This document shows positions 6,283-6,504 of a DNA stretch of 6,504 nt, one piece after another; within the stretch, counting starts at the first letter, position 1; every line of letters begins with the position of its first letter. The notes beneath the pieces are model-generated. The model made no database searches, was not told the origin of the DNA, and worked only from the letters and a program-made list of their open reading frames with translations. Source of the DNA: Lachnospiraceae bacterium (GTDB taxonomy: Bacteria > Bacillota_A > Clostridia > Lachnospirales > Lachnospiraceae); contig JAISHZ010000327.1 in the NCBI GenBank assembly GCA_031262285.1, positions 1 through 6,504 on the forward strand. The letters are read 5' to 3'. The position numbers and the translations under genes are program-made.

Positions 6283-6504
6283 GCTTACTCCCATCTGCGC
6301 GCAAAATCGCGCTATGCATTCTCGTTGCACGGTTCTCACAAAGCCCCAGAATCAAAAAGAAATAAGGGGTACTTAATACGTGCTGAAAACTAAAAGTCGC
6401 GTTCGTCGCATACAGCACGACGACTACGATTCCCAAGAGAAAAAAGGAATCCTGTGCAACCCTCTTCCCACACCGCACCAAAAAGAGAACAAAGACCTGT
6501 ATAT
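6257..6504 (-). CDS. C-terminal part of an unidentified multi-pass membrane protein
   Basis: The frame is open from the window edge to a TGA at 6259-6257, giving about 82 residues of a longer protein whose start lies outside. It shows a hydrophobic stretch at the edge (VFVLFLV), a strong membrane segment (SFFLLGIVVVVLYA), a third hydrophobic stretch (PYFFLILGLC), and then a short hydrophilic tail rich in charged residues. This arrangement resembles the ends of polysaccharide polymerase/ligase proteins such as the O-antigen ligase family, but the resemblance is weak and I do not name it. The 26-base overlap with prmA and the lack of any intergenic space suggest it is first in, or part of, the same transcript. 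An alternative is that the reading frame is fortuitous, although its length to the edge and its clear membrane pattern argue against that. Confidence 0.6.
   Translation of the reverse strand, partial: IQVFVLFLVRCGKRVAQDSFFLLGIVVVVLYATNATFSFQHVLSTPYFFLILGLCENRATRMHSAILRADGSKHEMEKVSY
6284..6313 (-). repeat. ten-codon junction repeat, copy before prmA
   Basis: Codes SAILRADGSK in the frame of the upstream membrane-protein gene and is the partner of the copy at 5236-5265. It supplies the GGGAG ribosome site for prmA, whose ATG starts two bases beyond the segment. Unlike the prmA copy, its frame continues for nine more codons before stopping. Confidence 0.55.

Overview
The window looks like a piece of a Clostridia chromosome (Bacillota, most likely Lachnospiraceae or a close relative). 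The reasons are gene content and order (prmA-rsmE, a cysteine desulfurase-thiI pair, mtaB), strong AGGAGG-type ribosome sites, a ThiI without the rhodanese domain, and an HPr-domain protein without the phosphocarrier histidine. This placement is inference from protein sequence and context, not from a search.

Layout, right to left because almost everything is on the minus strand. The window opens inside the 3' end of a membrane-protein gene (6504-6257), whose end overlaps the start of prmA. prmA (6282-5233) abuts rsmE (5232-4492) with no spacer. After about 100 noncoding bases comes a NifS/IscS-type cysteine desulfurase (4389-3220), then thiI 10 bases later (3209-2031). Next is a small plus-strand gene for an HPr-like protein (1740-1970), with its own clear promoter, a near-perfect Shine-Dalgarno and an intrinsic terminator. 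mtaB (1640-129) then continues on the minus strand. The last 128 bases hold nothing I can assign.

The minus-strand genes form a translation-apparatus modification cluster. PrmA methylates ribosomal protein L11, and RsmE methylates U1498 of 16S rRNA. The desulfurase passes sulfur to ThiI for 4-thiouridine at tRNA position 8, and MtaB adds a methylthio group to t6A at tRNA position 37. The HPr-like gene is the outsider: regulatory in type and opposite in direction.

The core genes are ordinary families. The points worth a second look are: (1) a 39-bp in-frame tandem repeat inside MtaB that inserts a polar, Gln/Asp-rich linker between its two Fe-S domains; (2) the HPr-like gene lying antisense between thiI and mtaB, with no convincing separate mtaB promoter; (3) the missing histidine of that HPr-like protein; and (4) a near-identical ten-codon segment ending in ADGSK at both the upstream-gene/prmA and prmA/rsmE junctions, which supplies the ribosome site for the next gene. 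I see no mobile element, CRISPR array, tRNA or rRNA, and I do not claim a wholly new system here.
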